64,000 nucleotides of DNA from Phycisphaerales bacterium. GTDB lineage: Bacteria; Planctomycetota; Phycisphaerae; Phycisphaerales; UBA1924. Below are positions 63,761-64,000 of this stretch, piece by piece. The notes beneath the pieces are model-generated. The model was given only the letters and a program-made list of their open reading frames with translations, did no database searches and was not told where the DNA came from. The stretch spans positions 124,001-188,000 of the forward strand of contig JADLFW010000028.1 in assembly GCA_020849615.1 (NCBI GenBank). Direction: 5' to 3'. The position numbers and the translations under genes were made by a program. Within the stretch, counting starts at the first letter, position 1. Each line of letters starts with the position of its first letter.

Positions 63761-64000
63761 ATGTCCGCATCGCCCGCCCCCTCAGCCTCTGCCCCCGCCG
63801 CCCGACCCACCCGCCGAATCGCGCTCATGAACCAGAAGGGCGGCGTCGGCAAGACCACCACCACCGTGAACCTCGCCGCCGCGCTCGCCCTCGCGGGCCG
63901 CCGCACACTGCTGGTCGACCTCGACCCCCAGGCCCACGCCACGCTCCACCTCGGCGTCGATCCCCAGTCGATCGAGCACTCCGTCTACGACCTGCTCCTC
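63761..64000 (+). CDS. ParA-family ATPase (3'-truncated by the window)
   Basis: The first 80 residues of a ParA/Soj-type ATPase. An 18-residue Ala/Ser/Pro-rich lead is followed by [20 protein letters not shown], which contains the deviant Walker A KGGVGKT, and [12 protein letters not shown] (Walker A'). It could be chromosome-partitioning ParA, with ParB expected to the right, or a spatial regulator for polysaccharide or pili; the C-terminus and partner are outside the window. Confidence 0.88.
   Translation, partial: MSASPAPSASAPAARPTRRIALMNQKGGVGKTTTTVNLAAALALAGRRTLLVDLDPQAHATLHLGVDPQSIEHSVYDLLL

Overview
The window reads as a high-GC Planctomycetota chromosome, most likely of the class Phycisphaerae. 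The pointers are an ECF sigma factor coupled to a Ser/Thr kinase with C-terminal TPRs, an exosortase/EpsI exopolysaccharide locus, a CGYxLxGLxxxxCPECG zinc-ribbon membrane protein, a prepilin-like secreted protein, bactofilins, and menaquinone synthesis by the futalosine route (mqnE). The taxon is inferred from gene content, not from a marker-gene comparison.

The window divides at about 30.9 kb. Left of it (1-30.9 kb) the DNA looks accessory. It opens with a partial protein of possible HUH-Rep type and a graveyard of broken IS3/IS5-type transposases (0.7-3.0 kb). A long minus-strand run follows, about 3.0-17.7 kb. In transcription order it encodes a GT4 glycosyltransferase, a DUF2934 protein, a 79-residue protein, a GH13 enzyme, alpha-glucan phosphorylase, a transaldolase fragment, phosphoketolase, acetate kinase, a LOG-family protein, a truncated AspT/YidE carrier, PPK2, a SulP transporter and a hypothetical protein. 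Together these look like a module that turns stored glucan into acetyl phosphate, acetate and ATP, with polyphosphate as a second phosphate store. Next come a sigma factor/kinase pair (18.1-21.5 kb) and a TetR-controlled tripartite RND efflux operon ending in a SpoIIE-type phosphatase (21.9-30.6 kb). The region ends at 30855-30896 in the 3' half of a tRNA-Ala(CGC), starting at the anticodon loop. That is what the right attachment site of a tRNA-integrated island should look like; the intact tRNA and the integrase would lie left of the window.

Right of it (31-50 kb) is ordinary chromosomal content: a formate/nitrite-type channel, tRNA-Ala(UGC), an outer-membrane barrel protein, a cyclophilin, a prepilin-like protein, an ECF sigma/anti-sigma pair, mqnE, a methyltransferase and SRPBCC pair, two bactofilin-type proteins beside a large coiled-coil Wzz-like membrane protein, a Cys-rich protein, a mutarotase, an EVE protein, an HD-GYP protein, a membrane SpoIIE phosphatase and lipA. 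Both mqnE and lipA carry short repeat elements inserted in frame.

From 50.2 to 63.7 kb lies one exopolysaccharide/exosortase operon behind a good sigma-70-type promoter: Wza-like export lipoprotein, exosortase, EpsI-like protein, a 1551-residue TPR protein, a Wzc-like protein whose Walker A lysine is replaced by serine, a sugar-nucleotide epimerase/dehydratase and a WecA/TagO-type initiating transferase. A ParA-like ATPase runs off the right edge.
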